This document shows, one piece after another, positions 10,469-22,551 of a stretch of 64,000 nucleotides of DNA (position 1 is its first letter; every line of letters starts with the position of its first letter). The DNA is from Malania oleifera (taxonomy: Eukaryota; Streptophyta; Magnoliopsida; Santalales; Ximeniaceae), in NCBI RefSeq assembly GCF_029873635.1, contig NC_080426.1:50668093-50732092 (forward strand). Reading direction: 5' to 3'. The position numbers were made by a program, and so were the translations under genes. A model generated the notes under the pieces. The model was not told the origin of the DNA and ran no database searches. It saw only the letters and a list, made by a program, of their open reading frames with translations.

Positions 10469-12310
10469 GTCCCTCTCTTCTTCTCTCTTCAATTCTGGGT
10501 CCGTTTTACGTCGAATCAATGATCTGAAGCCACCACAACGCTCCTGGTGAAGTTCTCTGCAAGTCTATTGGAGCTGATCGTTGGTGGAGTTGGTTTGGAT
10601 TTCGTCCCAATCTCAAAGTAAGGCATTTTTATTCAGTATTTGTCTTTTCCTCAATTATAAGAAATACAATACATGAAAAAATACTGATGTTTTGTTCTAG
10701 GGGATTTGATTTTCAGGGTGTTGAGTGAAGAACCCTGCAGGTATAGGGTTAGAGTACAGTAGGGACTTTTCAGAGATAAGGTAAGGGAAATATGCTATGT
10801 TAGGAATTTTTATAATGTTAACAGAGATTTTACACATATGTATATACCAGCTTATTACCTAGTTTTACAGAATATTAGTTTTATATGCTTGTATGGCTTA
10901 AGTAGATATTTATGTATGAAGAACTTATATGGTTTTTTTACAGTATATTATACTATACTGAATACACAGATATAGACAATATATACAGTTTATATAGTTT
11001 TTTTCCCAGTATATGAAGTTATACAAAATATACAGATATAGTCATATATTCACAGAGATTATATAGAAAGATATACATACATATACAGCCTTTATTCGAA
11101 TAGTTTCATTAAAAAAATATATATACATATACATGTATACAGTTTTACTCAGATCAGTATATTACAGCTTTATTCAGAACATTATATACAGTGTTTATAG
11201 TATGCCATGTTTCTTATTACCATAACATACAGAGTATATAGACAGAGTATACAGACAGATATATAGAGATAGCATCAAGATACTAAAAATACAGTATACA
11301 GAGATTACAATATTTATAGTTTAGAAAGATAGCGTTATGATAATTTTGGAAACATGATGAAAATAGTAAAAGAGTATATATATGTATGTATGTATATATA
11401 TATATAGTATCAGATCCCTAAGGAAGATTATAGATAGATATAGTACAGATAAAGAATACAGAGCACGGTACTATTGCTAGATACAGATAGAGTGCAACCA
11501 CATATCTCAGATAGTGTGTGGGTACCATCGACCGTGCTCGGAGAGTATGCAGCTCCCCAGTTTGCTTGGTGGAGGGGGCCAGTTTGACTAGGTAGCAGCC
11601 AATCCCGCGCCTAGGAGAGTATGCAGTTTGGTCGGGCTGAGGTAGTGTAGAGTATATTGACTTATCTGGAGGGCCAAGCAGATTAAGTCCAGCCTACGGG
11701 CCGCACAACCCTGTCATGAGGGGTCAAATCATGACATACAAAGTTCCAAGGATAAAGCACAGTTATGTATATGTATACAGTTTTACAATATATGATGAGT
11801 ATAGTATGATATTAGTAGTATGAAAAGTAGAGAATACAAATGATACAGTTATATTTTAAATTGCGAAAAGAAATATATGCTTTACAGATTTACTATTGTA
11901 TTATAGTTCAGTTGTTATTTAAACATTATTCCTAACTTAGTTGTCACACACTAGTAATAACATATTTTCACTTACTGAGCGTCGACTCACCCCATTACTT
12001 TAACATTTTTTTCAGGTGAGCTAGTTAAGCGAGCAGATCAGCCTTGCGGATAGAGAGTATATTGGTTACCCTGGTTTAGAGGGTAAGTTTGTGTAGGATT
12101 TTGTATTTTGGGACAGATATTTTGGAGAGAGATGTATTTTATACAGTTATGGTTGAGAAACGCAGATACTTGGTATTGTATGATGTGTATGGATTACGTT
12201 TCCGCTGCATAGGTATGATTTTATATTCAGATTTACCCTGGTGCCTTCCGAGGCTTGAGTTCCATAGCAGGGGGTATCAGAACATTTAATATATAGAAGA
12301 GGTCGTTACA
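10059..12310 (+). repeat. 3' LTR of element A
   Basis: Starts TGTAACGACTC and ends GAGGTCGTTACA. It matches the 5' LTR in order throughout. Differences include loss of about 19 bases between two palindrome copies near 10240 and less AT repeat. Palindrome array 10140-10360, TATA 10370-10377, donor-like AAAGTAAGG at 10618 and acceptor TTTCAGG ending CAG at 12015. Direct repeats of short tracts such as ATATACAGAGAT fill its middle. Confidence 0.9.
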
Positions 12311-12676
12311 AAGAGAGTCGTGGGTCTAAAGAGAGAGAGAGAGAGAGAAATGACGCTGAAAAATGAGGGTTTCACCCTTTATAGGCCGAAATTCGTCGAT
12401 GAATTCGTTCGTCGATGAATACATGAAGACACTTTGTTGGCGAGGAGGCTATTTTGTCGACGAACCTGAAATTTTCGTAAAACTCCCAAAACTCTCGATA
12501 TCTTCTCGTCGACGGGACACGTGTACCTCGTCGCCGAAATCTATGGGATATTCGTCGACGAAGACCCTGGGTTCATCGATGAAGCCTTGCTACTCTCTCT
12601 TTTTAAATTTTCCTTCCCTTTCTTATTCCTCCCTCTCTCTTTCTTTATTACTTATTTAATTTTCCAGGTCTCTACA
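12311..12676 (-). mobile_element. O solo LTR, 5' part (interrupted)
   Basis: Minus-strand start TGTAGAGACC at 12676, then degenerate GTCGAC palindromes (12586 down to 12392), a TATA-like CCTATAAAGG (about 12384-12376) and a GA tract. It continues across element A at 3587. The right flank AAGCG (12677-12681) pairs with AAGCA at 2682. Confidence 0.8.
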
Positions 12677-14335
12677 AAGCGTAATGGATAATTGGCACAA
12701 TGACTTTTTTCCAAAATACAAGCATCACAATGAAACATAGATAGATCCATATTCGAGAATAAATCAGGAAATAAATGTTGTAAATACCCAAATGAGGGAT
12801 GACCTAAACGACGATGCCACAACCATATCTGTTGAGTCTTGGACTCCTGAGAGGACACCTGATGTGCACGACCTAGACTGAAGTCTTCCATGTAGTATAA
12901 TCCCCCCTTCCTAGTACCACGCCCAATTATCTCCTTGGTGAGAATATCCTAAAGAAAACAAGAATTACGATACATTAGGACCATACAGTTTAAGTCTCTA
13001 ATAACTTGGCTCACAGATAAGAGTTTATGTGATAAGGAAGGAATGAGGAGAGTATTTGTCAATTGTAATGAAGGTGATAGAGTTACAGAGCCTGCCCCTG
13101 TGACAGGTGAAATACTTCCATTGACATTGGCAATACTGGTGCATCGTGGAGGTAAGTGAGAGGTAAAATCCGCAGGATCAAAGGTCATATAGTCTACGGC
13201 CCCAGAATCCAAGCGCCATGCAGCACTATCTAATTCATTACCAAGACTAAGTAGGGCAAGACAAGAGATACTTGAGTCTATAAGAGAGGTAGTCCCATGA
13301 GTCAAGTCACTAGATGGAATGGGAGAGAGGCACGGGTCAACTGTAGCCGCAACATCTTTCCCTTTGCCACCATTAACCTGTGTTGCTTCCTTTTTCTTCT
13401 TTTCTTGAAATTCGGGCCACCAATCAAGATACCCGTGCAATTGAAAATAATTGTCATGGGTATGCTTTGAGTTCCCACAGTGAGAGCATTTCACAATATT
13501 GGAAGAAGACTGAAAGGTTTTAGAGGAACCTGAACCCGTTTAGCCATGTGTAAAAGGTCCTTGACCAAGTTTGAGGCTCCTAGAAGTGAGCATGGCTCTA
13601 GTAGGGACTTCATTCTCCACCGTATTCATCACCACCTGGCGGAGAGCTTCTCGTCAAACATGGGCATAAGCTTGATCCACAGAAGGAAATGGGTGCAACT
13701 ACAGTACATCACTCCGGATGTTGTCGAGTTTATCGTCCAAACCATCCAAAAAAGCATACACTCGATCCTCTTGAAGCATATTATTGTACCTTTGTATATC
13801 AGTTGGGCATTCCATTGGATTTGGTTGGCGGAAGTCAATTTCACGCCATAATCCTCGTAAGTCGGTATAGAATTTTTCCAAGGATCCACCACCTTATCGA
13901 AGACAAGACATGCCGCCTTAGCTCATATACCTATGATGTATCTCCCCCATCAAAATAAGTTGTAGTAACCGAATCCCATACCTATTTAGCAGTAGGAAAT
14001 TGAATGAAATTTCCTATTAGGGCTGGATCCATGGAGTTAATCAACCAGCCTTTAACGATCACATTGTCCGTTCGCCACTTTCAGTAAGATATATTAGTTG
14101 GAGATGGAGGGGGTAATTCTCCATTAATGTAGCCCAGTTTTTCCTTCCCGGAGATATACATCTCCACAACTTGGGACTAGAAAGCAAAGTTGGAACCATC
14201 CAACTTAATTCCAATTGGGACGGCAGCCGATTATGAAAAACTAGTAGGTGTGGGAGCCTTTGTCAAGGCTTCGGCCATCTTAGTTGCAAAAAAGTCAGAC
14301 AAAATATTATTTGGGTCAAGGGGGCATCACCAGTT
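12677..14335 (-). pseudogene. Copia element D gag, protease and integrase N-terminus
   Basis: Decayed Ty1/copia polyprotein start. In minus order: gag from about 14280 (DGSNFAF stop SQ, GWLINSMDP) with several TAG stops at positions expected to be Trp or Gln; more gag at 13881-13699 (MEKFYTDLRGLWREIDF); a zinc-binding CSHCGNSKHTHDNYFQLHGY motif (13490-13430); protease with WRLDSGAVDYMT (about 13215); then the GAG-pre-integrase HRRLGHPSFGYL with FHCDACILEKSH (12830-12700). The frame continues into the integrase block at 2686 once the O/A insertion is disregarded. A leader of about 550 nt separates it from the primer site. Confidence 0.85.
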
Positions 14336-14892
14336 TTGGAAGGGGTATTTGGGTCTCCCATTCGTGTAGAGGGGTGTTCCTTTTTCTTTTTTTCTTTTTT
14401 TCTCATAGGATCAAGAGAAAGTCATGTAATCAGATTAACAGTAAATAAATCAAATCAGTTTAGACGAACCAAGCAAAGAAGAACCTTAGGGGAGAGTTGC
14501 AAGGGCTTTTTGCGATCAACATGTCGCATGAATCAACGTGTGACAGTGAATCGGTGGAGAGACGACGAATCGGAGGGATGCATTTCCCAAAAAAACATCC
14601 TTTTACGACAACAACGACAAGAGCAATGGACTCGGATTGGCGTATGTTCGGCATCTTGACAAGTTCCCAGTTTGCGAACCTGTGTCTGTGTGCGACAGTG
14701 GCAAAAGTGTCTGAAGATCTGGCAGACAACGAGGACGAAGATAATCGGCTAACTCGGTGCAAACGAGCTAAGGGCTTGCAAATTGGACGGAGAGGATGAG
14801 ACCTGAGAGATTTATGCTGACCGTTTAGAAACAATCGACGGCAGCGACAAAGAAGGTTTGGGAAAAAAATAGGTTAAGAACGGAACCTGACG
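14336..14892 (-). other. Copia D 5' leader, non-coding
   Basis: The stretch between the primer-binding site and the gag region of element D in minus orientation. It contains a T-rich run (14382-14402). Open frames of about 100-124 codons on both strands show no family resemblance and overlap one another, so I do not call them genes. Confidence 0.6.
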
Positions 14893-15050
14893 CTCTGATA
14901 CCACGTTAAAATAGCCATTTTAATATATTTACCTTAGAAAAATTACAAGTATAAATAGAGATATTTTACGCTCTATTTTTGGTAATTTACAAAATTTAAA
15001 GTTAGGATTATGGTTGGGATTCTTTGACCCTTAATTGAAGGGATCCATAA
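14893..15050 (-). mobile_element. Copia D primer-binding site and 5' LTR remnant
   Basis: On the minus strand TGGTATCAGAGCG (about 14905 down to 14893) is an initiator-Met-tRNA primer site. Above it lies AT-rich sequence with a TATA-like CTCTATTTATAC (about 14960-14948) and an LTR-end-like GGCTATTTTAACG. The outer LTR boundary is not clear; 15050 is a guess because no second LTR copy is present for comparison. Confidence 0.55.
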
Positions 15051-18000
15051 CTTCTCTAATTTACAGCTCACGCCAACATAATATAGAAAACACAATGAAT
15101 TTATGTGATTTGACAGTACGCCTACACTTACGAAGCCGGGCGCAACTTTCAATATATAAAATCAAACGAAAATTGATTTTTAAGATTTCAACCTTCGATT
15201 ACAATATGTATATACGGCCGCATGTGAAAATCTTAAAATATCTTCACATAACAATACAGGTGCATCTGAATCAAAACATACTCAGTGGGCCTTTGAGCGC
15301 CCTTGCCCTTGGCACCCCTTGTAAATATGAGTCACAACTCAACAAAGCTAATTTTTAAGGGATGGGCCATTTTGCTCTTCCTCGGCATTGTGGCGTGCAT
15401 TAGATGTGCACCATGAGCATTAGGGAGCTTTCCCCAACTGGGGTTTCATCCCATTTCCAGCAACTCTGTAGAGAAGAATTTAATTTCCATGAAGCACGAA
15501 AGAAAATGGCGTACAAAGATTTTGTAGAAGGAAAATGAGATGGAAATGAGGCTTTGGGAAGCAGTAGTGGTCAAACTTCAACATGAATGTGTGTGAGTGT
15601 GTGTGTGTTGGTGGTTGAAAGTGGGCGTCGGGAGAGTGAAGAGTTCTCCAATTCAATGATGTTGAAAATTGTCTGATTAAGATAAGAAGAAGAAAGGCAG
15701 TGCATCAATCGTGTCTTCACCAAACCTTTTAGAGAGTCAACCAAACTTTGATTGCACACCAAATATTTTATTTTTTATTTTTAGAAAATGAAGTCCTTTT
15801 TCCTTGTGTCCTACTTATTTCACTTTCATTTTGCAATTTTGATGCTTTTAGACTTGAGTGATGGATCCACATGTTGTTTTCTTTCTTTTTGCTATGAGTG
15901 TGGTGTAGTGTAGTGTAGTGCAGTGCAGTGTATGTGCCCACCCACCCCCACACACACAAGCAACAGTGGACCTTTTCGTTCTATGCTCTAATGATCTTGA
16001 TAGTTGTCATATGCTCCATTGGTGTTTTACCCCCTTTTTCTTTACAAATTAATATTGAAATTTAAAATTTAAACAAATATTTGATCTTTCAGGAATTTAC
16101 TCCCAAGTTGTATGTAAAAGAATATATTTAGCATCTTAGATTTGAATAAGCGTCAATTTGAACGAACATCAATAGAAATTTGTATTGCATTTTATATAAA
16201 TTTATAGAAAATTGAATCCAAATTTAAATGATCAACCTCCCAATGATAGGGTAAATGAGTGGCTTTGTGGCTCAACTTTATCCTTTAAATTCAAGTAAAC
16301 TAAATAATTTGATGAGTTGAGTTCGAATTTAGCTATGGTACTCGCAAGTTTAATGAAGCCTAATCAAGATTTTCATTAATGTATAATGTATATGCTATCA
16401 GGTTGAGCTTGAGTTCCAAAAACTCGTAAGATGACGGAGTTTCCATTTTAAATTTTTAGGGTGGAGTTCTAATACACCAATCACCGATTTGTTGACCTAC
16501 TCTGTTTGAATACAACCCTAGTGTGTTGAACTTAAAAGCATAAATAGCACAAATTTCCACTTTTTCACCCCTTAAAAGTCAATAATTATATTAAGAATGA
16601 AATGATTGTGTGTAGAGGGGACAAGGAGTCTGACTACTAAATGGAAATATTTACCTAAAGAATTAGGATAAGAACAAATCATAAGCATGTGATGAAAGGT
16701 AAAACTTATGAAGGGGTGGGTAAAAGTCTCCTCCACGAAACAACAAGGATGAAAGTAGCTCGAGGGGAATTAGGGATACTTAAGACATCCACTCTAAAAT
16801 CTGAAGCTCTCGTCCATATGCATATGGAAGGCCCTGTTAGTGTAAATTGAATTCAGAACAAGGAAGTCGGTCCCAAAGTAACATAATAATATAGTGAAAC
16901 TAAACGAATAAGGGCAAAAGGGTTTTCTGGCAATGGCAATGCCAATAATGCCAATGCCATTGGCATGTCGCATGTGGTAAACCCACAAAGCACACTACAC
17001 TTCAAAGGGAGGGTTCCACCACACACAACACCACACGCTGGATCGCATGCGGCCTGGCAGGTATATCTCCGTCCATATTAGGTGATAGAAGCCGTCCAAA
17101 TCATATGCCTACCCTGTTTCAGAAACCAAAAGAAACAGGGTAAAGTACAGAGGACCATTTGTGTTACTTAAATTATTTTTAAAGTTTTCTCCTTTTAAAG
17201 GTTGGGAAGGCTGTATGAAGGGTGGGCGTACTAAAAAGAAAAGAAAGGAAAAGAAAAAGCAAAAAAAGTGACTCAATGAAGCCATCACCATGGAAACCCA
17301 TCCCTAGATTGACTTTTAAGGCCTCAGAAAATAAAAGCGAAGTGTCTGCGCCAGGGGAGGAAGGAGAGGTGGGGCGGCGAGATACTCATCTCTGGGCCTT
17401 GAATTGGAGGGTTAATAAGCCAAATGCTTGATAAAAGAACACGCAACTAGACAGAGTAATGGAGTACCATTAACCAAGTTTTCACCGGGAGACGGGGATA
17501 GCATAAAAATACAAAACAGGTCATTGATAGCATTTGGGTTGTGCAATGGATAAACAGATAATTTTGTACTTGTTGTCAGCATGTTGGAAGCTTAATGGGT
17601 AAAGACTCAAATCTTCTGCCAAAACAAGATTTATTTCAAGGGAGATCTTTTCTAACATGGTTTACCATTGACCCAATGAAGAACAAACAGTAATTTGTCA
17701 ACCTACCCGGTGCGTAATCTAAAAAAGGAAATAGTTCTTGTAATGAAGAGAAATGGCAGGGGATTGTCAGAGATTAACCTATAGGGGCGTCAAAAGCATG
17801 TATTTCTATTCCCACAATATATCTGGATGTAAAGAATAATATTTCCATTATCTCCAAAGAAGCAAGAAGCATTATCCACTGTTACATTTTCTTCCTGGAA
17901 CACTCATAACTGAAACTAAGAGCCAAAAAATAGGGAAAAAAAAGAAAGAAAAGATATCGCTTAACATGAAACCTATTAGCCCAGAAGCGCCGTGGACAGC

Positions 18001-18082
18001 TTCAAAAGTTCACAGGCCGCTGAATTGAAAGGGGGAATAGAATATCAGACAAATTTTTCAGTAACACAACTGAAAAACCAAC
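15051..18082. other. Intergenic sequence, no gene found
   Basis: Mostly AT-rich unique-looking DNA. It contains a GTGTA/GTGCA mini-repeat at 15899-15931, a TGCCATTGGCA palindrome near 16958 and purine runs near 17225-17270. Open frames of 60-107 codons show no recognisable domains. The 3' UTR of the HWS gene should lie just below 18083; I see no canonical AATAAA in minus orientation in the first 200 bases. Confidence 0.6.
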
Positions 18083-19300
18083 TCATGGTACAATTTCAAG
18101 TTTCGGTTCAAAAGAAAAACCAGTAAAAAGCTGAAGCGGAAACCTCTTCATCACAGGGCACTTTTGTGACCATTTCCATAGTCTCTGGCTCATGTCAAAA
18201 ACAAGAAGGGCTGGAGCTCCATAACTCTGAATGTAAATGAGATCATCTGAACCGCTGCTGGCAAAAACATCATCAAACTCTCCAAATCCTTGAAAAAACT
18301 TGTGCGGCATGCGGGCAATCTCTTGCCACTCCTTCCCTTTGAGAACCCAGATGCCAATCCCCTTGATTATGTCTGGTCGATCCGGTTTCCCAATCCCCCC
18401 CACCAATACCAGCTTCTCCTTGAGATTCATTAAACGACCGCAAGTAAGAAGGCATGGTACAGGGATAAAACTCCTAATCAGCATACCATGGGGCACCCGA
18501 CTTGAGAGATTATACGTGATTAGGCCATGACGATGCTCTGGCATCCCTACAGCAGTAGAGTAAATCAAGAAGTACAAAACCCCATCACAGATCACACTCT
18601 CATCACCACCTCTCCACCCACTCAAAACCTCTGTCAAAGAGGTAACCCACATCATTGTTTCTGAATCGTATATATGAATTGAAAGATCCCACTGGAAAAA
18701 ATCTCCTGGTACTTGCTTAGATTTCACGACTGATAAATTATAACGGTGCGACTTTCTGTTTGCTGAAATTGCAAGTGCACTGTAATCAGAGAATTTCAAA
18801 CCTGGTGGTTCCTCAAGCCTCTTGCAGCACTTGGTGATTGGATTACAGACATATAAGTCACTTCGACTATCATTGTCCATGAAGCACACCAAGCCACAGG
18901 ATGAAGCAATGAACCAGTTGGACTTATCAATGCAGGGAAGTTCAATGTTGTACCACTTCCGAAGGACAGGATCATAAGCATAACCAATTGGTTCATCGGA
19001 ACACGTAAACATAAAATACCAAGGCTTTTGTGACAAGGGTAAATTCCATAAAAACCTTCTTGAACTAACTATCTCGTGCCATCTTTTGCAGACAGAACCT
19101 GCCCTAAAAATGCTAGCAATGGGAAGACATGCCAGGATTCGTTCCAACAACTCATCAGGCAGGATTAAATCCAAAGAAACTTTATCACCATCTTTATTGC
19201 CGTCATCACCAATGTCTGAGAATGAATCAAACTCCCCAATAATAATATCTTTTGCAGGGTTATTAACGCAGTGGCTGATCCATGAAGATTCCCCCTCCAT
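18083..19300 (-). CDS. HWS: F-box/kelch protein, HAWAIIAN SKIRT orthologue
   Basis: An intact 405-codon single-exon frame, close in length to Arabidopsis HWS (At3g61590, about 411 residues). The F-box is at about residues 46-85 (LPDELLERILACLP then FRAGSVCKRWHEIVSSRR). A C-terminal kelch-type propeller fills the rest, with conserved stretches such as WYFMFT (about 94-99), SNWFIASSCGLVCFMDND, VKSKQVPGDFFQWDLSIH, LSGWRGG and the ending LFTGFSFEPKLEIVP. From family knowledge, HWS joins SCF ubiquitin ligases through SKP1-like ASK proteins; it limits organ size, is needed for floral organ separation and abscission, and affects microRNA activity. The start is the first ATG in a frame whose MEGESSW beginning resembles the family start. 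No stops or frameshifts, in contrast to all neighbours. Antisense open frames here are shadows. Confidence 0.95.
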   Translation of the reverse strand: MEGESSWISHCVNNPAKDIIIGEFDSFSDIGDDGNKDGDKVSLDLILPDELLERILACLPIASIFRAGSVCKRWHEIVSSRRFLWNLPLSQKPWYFMFTCSDEPIGYAYDPVLRKWYNIELPCIDKSNWFIASSCGLVCFMDNDSRSDLYVCNPITKCCKRLEEPPGLKFSDYSALAISANRKSHRYNLSVVKSKQVPGDFFQWDLSIHIYDSETMMWVTSLTEVLSGWRGGDESVICDGVLYFLIYSTAVGMPEHRHGLITYNLSSRVPHGMLIRSFIPVPCLLTCGRLMNLKEKLVLVGGIGKPDRPDIIKGIGIWVLKGKEWQEIARMPHKFFQGFGEFDDVFASSGSDDLIYIQSYGAPALLVFDMSQRLWKWSQKCPVMKRFPLQLFTGFSFEPKLEIVP

Positions 19301-20935
19301 GATTAAGAGAGTTCAAGAAAACCTGACCACAAGATTTGGTTGCAAAATTATCAGAACATCGCTCAAATGAAATGGCTCACTTGCAGAACTCGTGGAGTCA
19401 TATAAACCAAGCCTATCCAACATCAGACATTTCAGGTTCATAAGAAGCCTAAATCCTAAAGGCAAGGGCTCATACTATAGAAATTCACCCTTATCAACCA
19501 GATCAAACATAGATCAATGCAAGAGAAACTAGGTGGGTAGTAAAAACTAATTCAATGCCATAAAAATGAAGTTAAATTCAGATACCTAAATGAAAGAAAT
19601 TGAGGAAAACATCACACAATAAAGTTGACATAGTATGCGTAAAAGCATTGTAGAAAAACAACCTAAAAGAAAAAACCTCAATCTCAGGCAATGAATGCCA
19701 AACAATATTCAACAGAACAAAAAATGGCATTTTGGATATTGTCAAATCATATGCATACACAGAAAGAGATAACACCATAAAATAAAAAGAGACAATATCA
19801 TAAAAATGCGGGAACTTAACAACTTGAATAGAAACAAAATCATTATTGGATGTGAAATCTCATCTCTGAATCCGTATAACGTTACAGTGCCTCAGGAACA
19901 AAAACAGACATTGCAAAACGCTGACATCTAATCACAGAAGGATTTCGTGCAATTTTATAAACGCAAAAATGCCATCAACGCATCATATTTCACCGGATTT
20001 GTGACAGCAGTGGCAGTTCTAATCCAAAATCCACCTGTGCATTCATGACCAAAAAATAAATAAAAATAAATTAAAAAATTTTCTTGGGTTCTGATATCAA
20101 ACCCTAGAAGGAATTGAAGATAGAAACAGCAAATCAATATTAGGAAAGACAGATTAGACAGCAAAGACCAATCAATCAAACATACACCCCATAGAGTTAA
20201 TAAAACAAAAGTCATAATAAACAGGAAAATATCACCCCCCAACAAAAATCAGAAGCAGATCAATTACAACCCCAAAAAGGGACTTAAAAAAAAAACAGAA
20301 GAAAACGCTTCATACAATGAACCCATCACTACCATACTTTGATGGAAACAGAGCTTCCCGTTCTGCGCGCAGAACCCGCCTTTTACTCTTCACGAACAAA
20401 TAGTTTTCCCCGATTTGCCAGAGAAGCTCAGATTTGGGCGAGAAATAATAGCGAATACGAAACCACTCAACTATCTTCCCTATGGAGAAGATGAACGCGC
20501 GGTGAAACGGAATGGATATGTATAAATCTTCCCCCCAGACGCTGGTTAGAGAACTCTGAAATGGGTCATTCTAGATTCAGCAAATAGCCATGCCTAACCT
20601 ACCCATTTCACACAAAAACACACAAACGCAGAGAGATGGACAGAGAGAGAAAGACGGATAGTTTCTTTTCTCCCCTAGTGCCTTGATGTAGGAAAAACGA
20701 CAGGCAGGGAATGAAATGGATAGGCGGTTTTTGAAGAGGAGGAGAGGGAGAGGAGGAGAGAGAAAAGGGAGGAGAGAGAGATTATAATATATGGCTATGC
20801 CTAGGAACCTACAGAAGGAGGGCAGGGGAGGCGAGGGTGGCTCATGGCTGTGACCGTCAGGTGTAAATGTGTGTAATTGAAGCAATCTGACTCCATCAAT
20901 ACTATTAAAGGGCGGGGATTAACTTATATAATATT
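19301..20935 (-). promoter_or_regulatory. Probable HWS 5' UTR, 5' UTR intron and promoter
   Basis: In minus orientation there is a TATATAAG-type box at about 20935-20926, then a CT-rich stretch at 20790-20600 typical of plant 5' UTRs, then an AT-rich stretch. An acceptor-like tract, TTTCTTTCATTTAG followed by GT, lies near 19589. These fit a 5' UTR exon, an intron and a second exon carrying the start codon; Arabidopsis HWS is, as I recall, also spliced in its 5' UTR. The donor site is not clear to me. An upstream open frame (minus, 20885-20577, 102 codons) could fall in the first exon. Confidence 0.4.
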
Positions 20936-22546
20936 GCCCTCTCATCTCTCACCGCTCACCAGTCACCAGTCACCAGTCACCACCCCCCTCTATTTTTGAC
21001 TCTTAGCTTTTTCCTCCCAAACCCAAAAAAACATCGCTAGCTAACCCATTAGGCCATTACTCACTCTTTTATTTTCCACCTTGTAGCGTGCCCATTCAGC
21101 TTTCTCCACTTTTGGGGCATGTGGTTTACCAAACTGGAACAACACTTGCCCCATCTATGTTGCATTCCACATGGGGCAACCTTCTTTTCTTCTTCTTCTT
21201 CTTCTTCTTCTTCTTCTACCATTTGCCTTCCCAACAGTGACAGCAAAGGCCTTCCCCTCCCCATGGGGTCCCTCTCCTCCCCTCCCCTGTTTTTCTAGCG
21301 GCACTCTGCCCCTTTCACTACCTTCTTTACCCAACTCCACTTCAAAATCAAATCTTTTATCCCTTTCATACTTTAAAATTAAATATTTATATGTTTAAAT
21401 TCATATAAATTTTATAAATTTAAATTGAAAATTATATTTCTGGACATAAATTTGAAACTACTTCTGATTTAAAAACACAATGTAAAGATTTAATAACTTA
21501 CCAAAAAGAGCTTTAACGCCCATAAGGGACTCTCCAAATTTAATTCGGATTTTCTAATGCTCAAAACACGCAAAATATCCTTTATAGTTGTCCCATAAAC
21601 TACTTTCCTTCCATCCTTGATTATTTCCTTCACAATTTTCTTAAATTACAAAAATAAGAAGTCTTGTTGTGTGCCATCACTTGCAATTGATAATACAAAA
21701 TTTTTTATAAATCCATGCGTGAAAGATTAAAAAAAAAAAAAAACGATTTTTAAATTTCATAATGTATATTTTAATCTTATTTCAAAGTGGATTGAATAAT
21801 ACAAACTTTTCCATGAATAATATTTTAATAAATTACTAATTTATAAAAATGTTTTATTTCATTCTTAAGAATATACATTTTGTGAACTAAGAATAATATG
21901 ATTTTTTTTTTTTTGTATTTCTTGACATGGTAAATCTAACCTACACAATGGTATAGTTTATTTTTCTTCTCAAACCCTTTTTCACTTTATTGTTAGATTA
22001 AGAGCATGATTAAACTAGTTTGGTGGGACACTGACTTTCGAATGCTTTTTTAAAATATATATATTTAAATAAATATTTAATTCTTTAACAAAATTATTGC
22101 CAAATTACGTCAAAGTTCACTTTAAAATTTATACACTCACAAGACATGCATTGTGCACACATTCAATGATTCAAAGTTCATACTAATTTAGAAACAATGA
22201 ACTTCACAAGAATATTGTAGCGCCCAAACTAGGAGCTAGGTCAACACAAAGTACAAGAATTTTTTGTTCTTTTCTCTCTCTCTCTTTTGTGGTTGGGGGA
22301 GGGGGGAGGGAGGAGAGATTTTAGCCATTGATTGTATTAACTTTAACGTATAAAAGAAACATTAATGAAGAACATAGTAAAGATAGCTGATAGAAATAAA
22401 AGGAGAAATTCCTGTTTAAAGCAATGGAAAACTCATATTTCAAAGTATTTTAAGTTAGTATTAAATTTCACTTTAGTTATGTTATGTTGCATGTAATTTT
22501 TATTTTGTACAATTATTTGGCTATATACATGATGCGCACATATATA
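20936..22546. other. Intergenic sequence upstream of HWS
   Basis: AT-rich DNA with homopolymer runs (A near 21731-21743, T near 21902-21915). No gene, tRNA or transposon end recognised. CACCAGTCACCAGTCACCAG at about 20957-20980 is a short tandem repeat in the likely upstream promoter. Confidence 0.6.
21183..21218. repeat. (TTC)n microsatellite
   Basis: About eleven TTC/TCT units in a row. The Leu-rich and Glu-rich open frames on the two strands here are products of the repeat and not genes. Confidence 0.9.
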
Positions 22547-22551
22547 AGTAC

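Larger units (their letters stand above)
3588..12310 (+). mobile_element. Ty3/gypsy retrotransposon A, full length, defective
   Basis: It has two LTRs (3588-5917 and 10059-12310), a primer-binding site after the 5' LTR, gag, protease, reverse transcriptase and RNase H remnants, a gutted integrase, a chromodomain-like tail and a purine-rich tract before the 3' LTR. Flanks are GAGAG (3583-3587) and AAGAG (12311-12315) within AG-rich DNA, so the target duplication is slightly ambiguous. LTR length and the C-terminal tail suggest a Tekay/Del-type chromovirus (inference). The LTRs differ at many sites, mainly transitions plus microsatellite and short indels, so the insertion is old. It sits inside the O solo LTR. 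Confidence 0.9.

Noticed and set aside
14460..14834. 124-codon minus-strand frame with an overlapping 100-codon plus-strand frame
   Set aside because: No family resemblance; they lie in the copia D leader and overlap each other on opposite strands.
16921..16975. Palindromic TGCCATTGGCA region as a possible microRNA precursor
   Set aside because: The inverted arms are too short and too repetitive to support a precursor hairpin from sequence alone.
18300..18530. Small open frames on both strands within HWS
   Set aside because: Shadows of the well-supported 405-codon HWS frame.
21171..21398. 75-codon Leu-rich frame with its Glu-rich counterparts on the minus strand
   Set aside because: Created by the TTC microsatellite.
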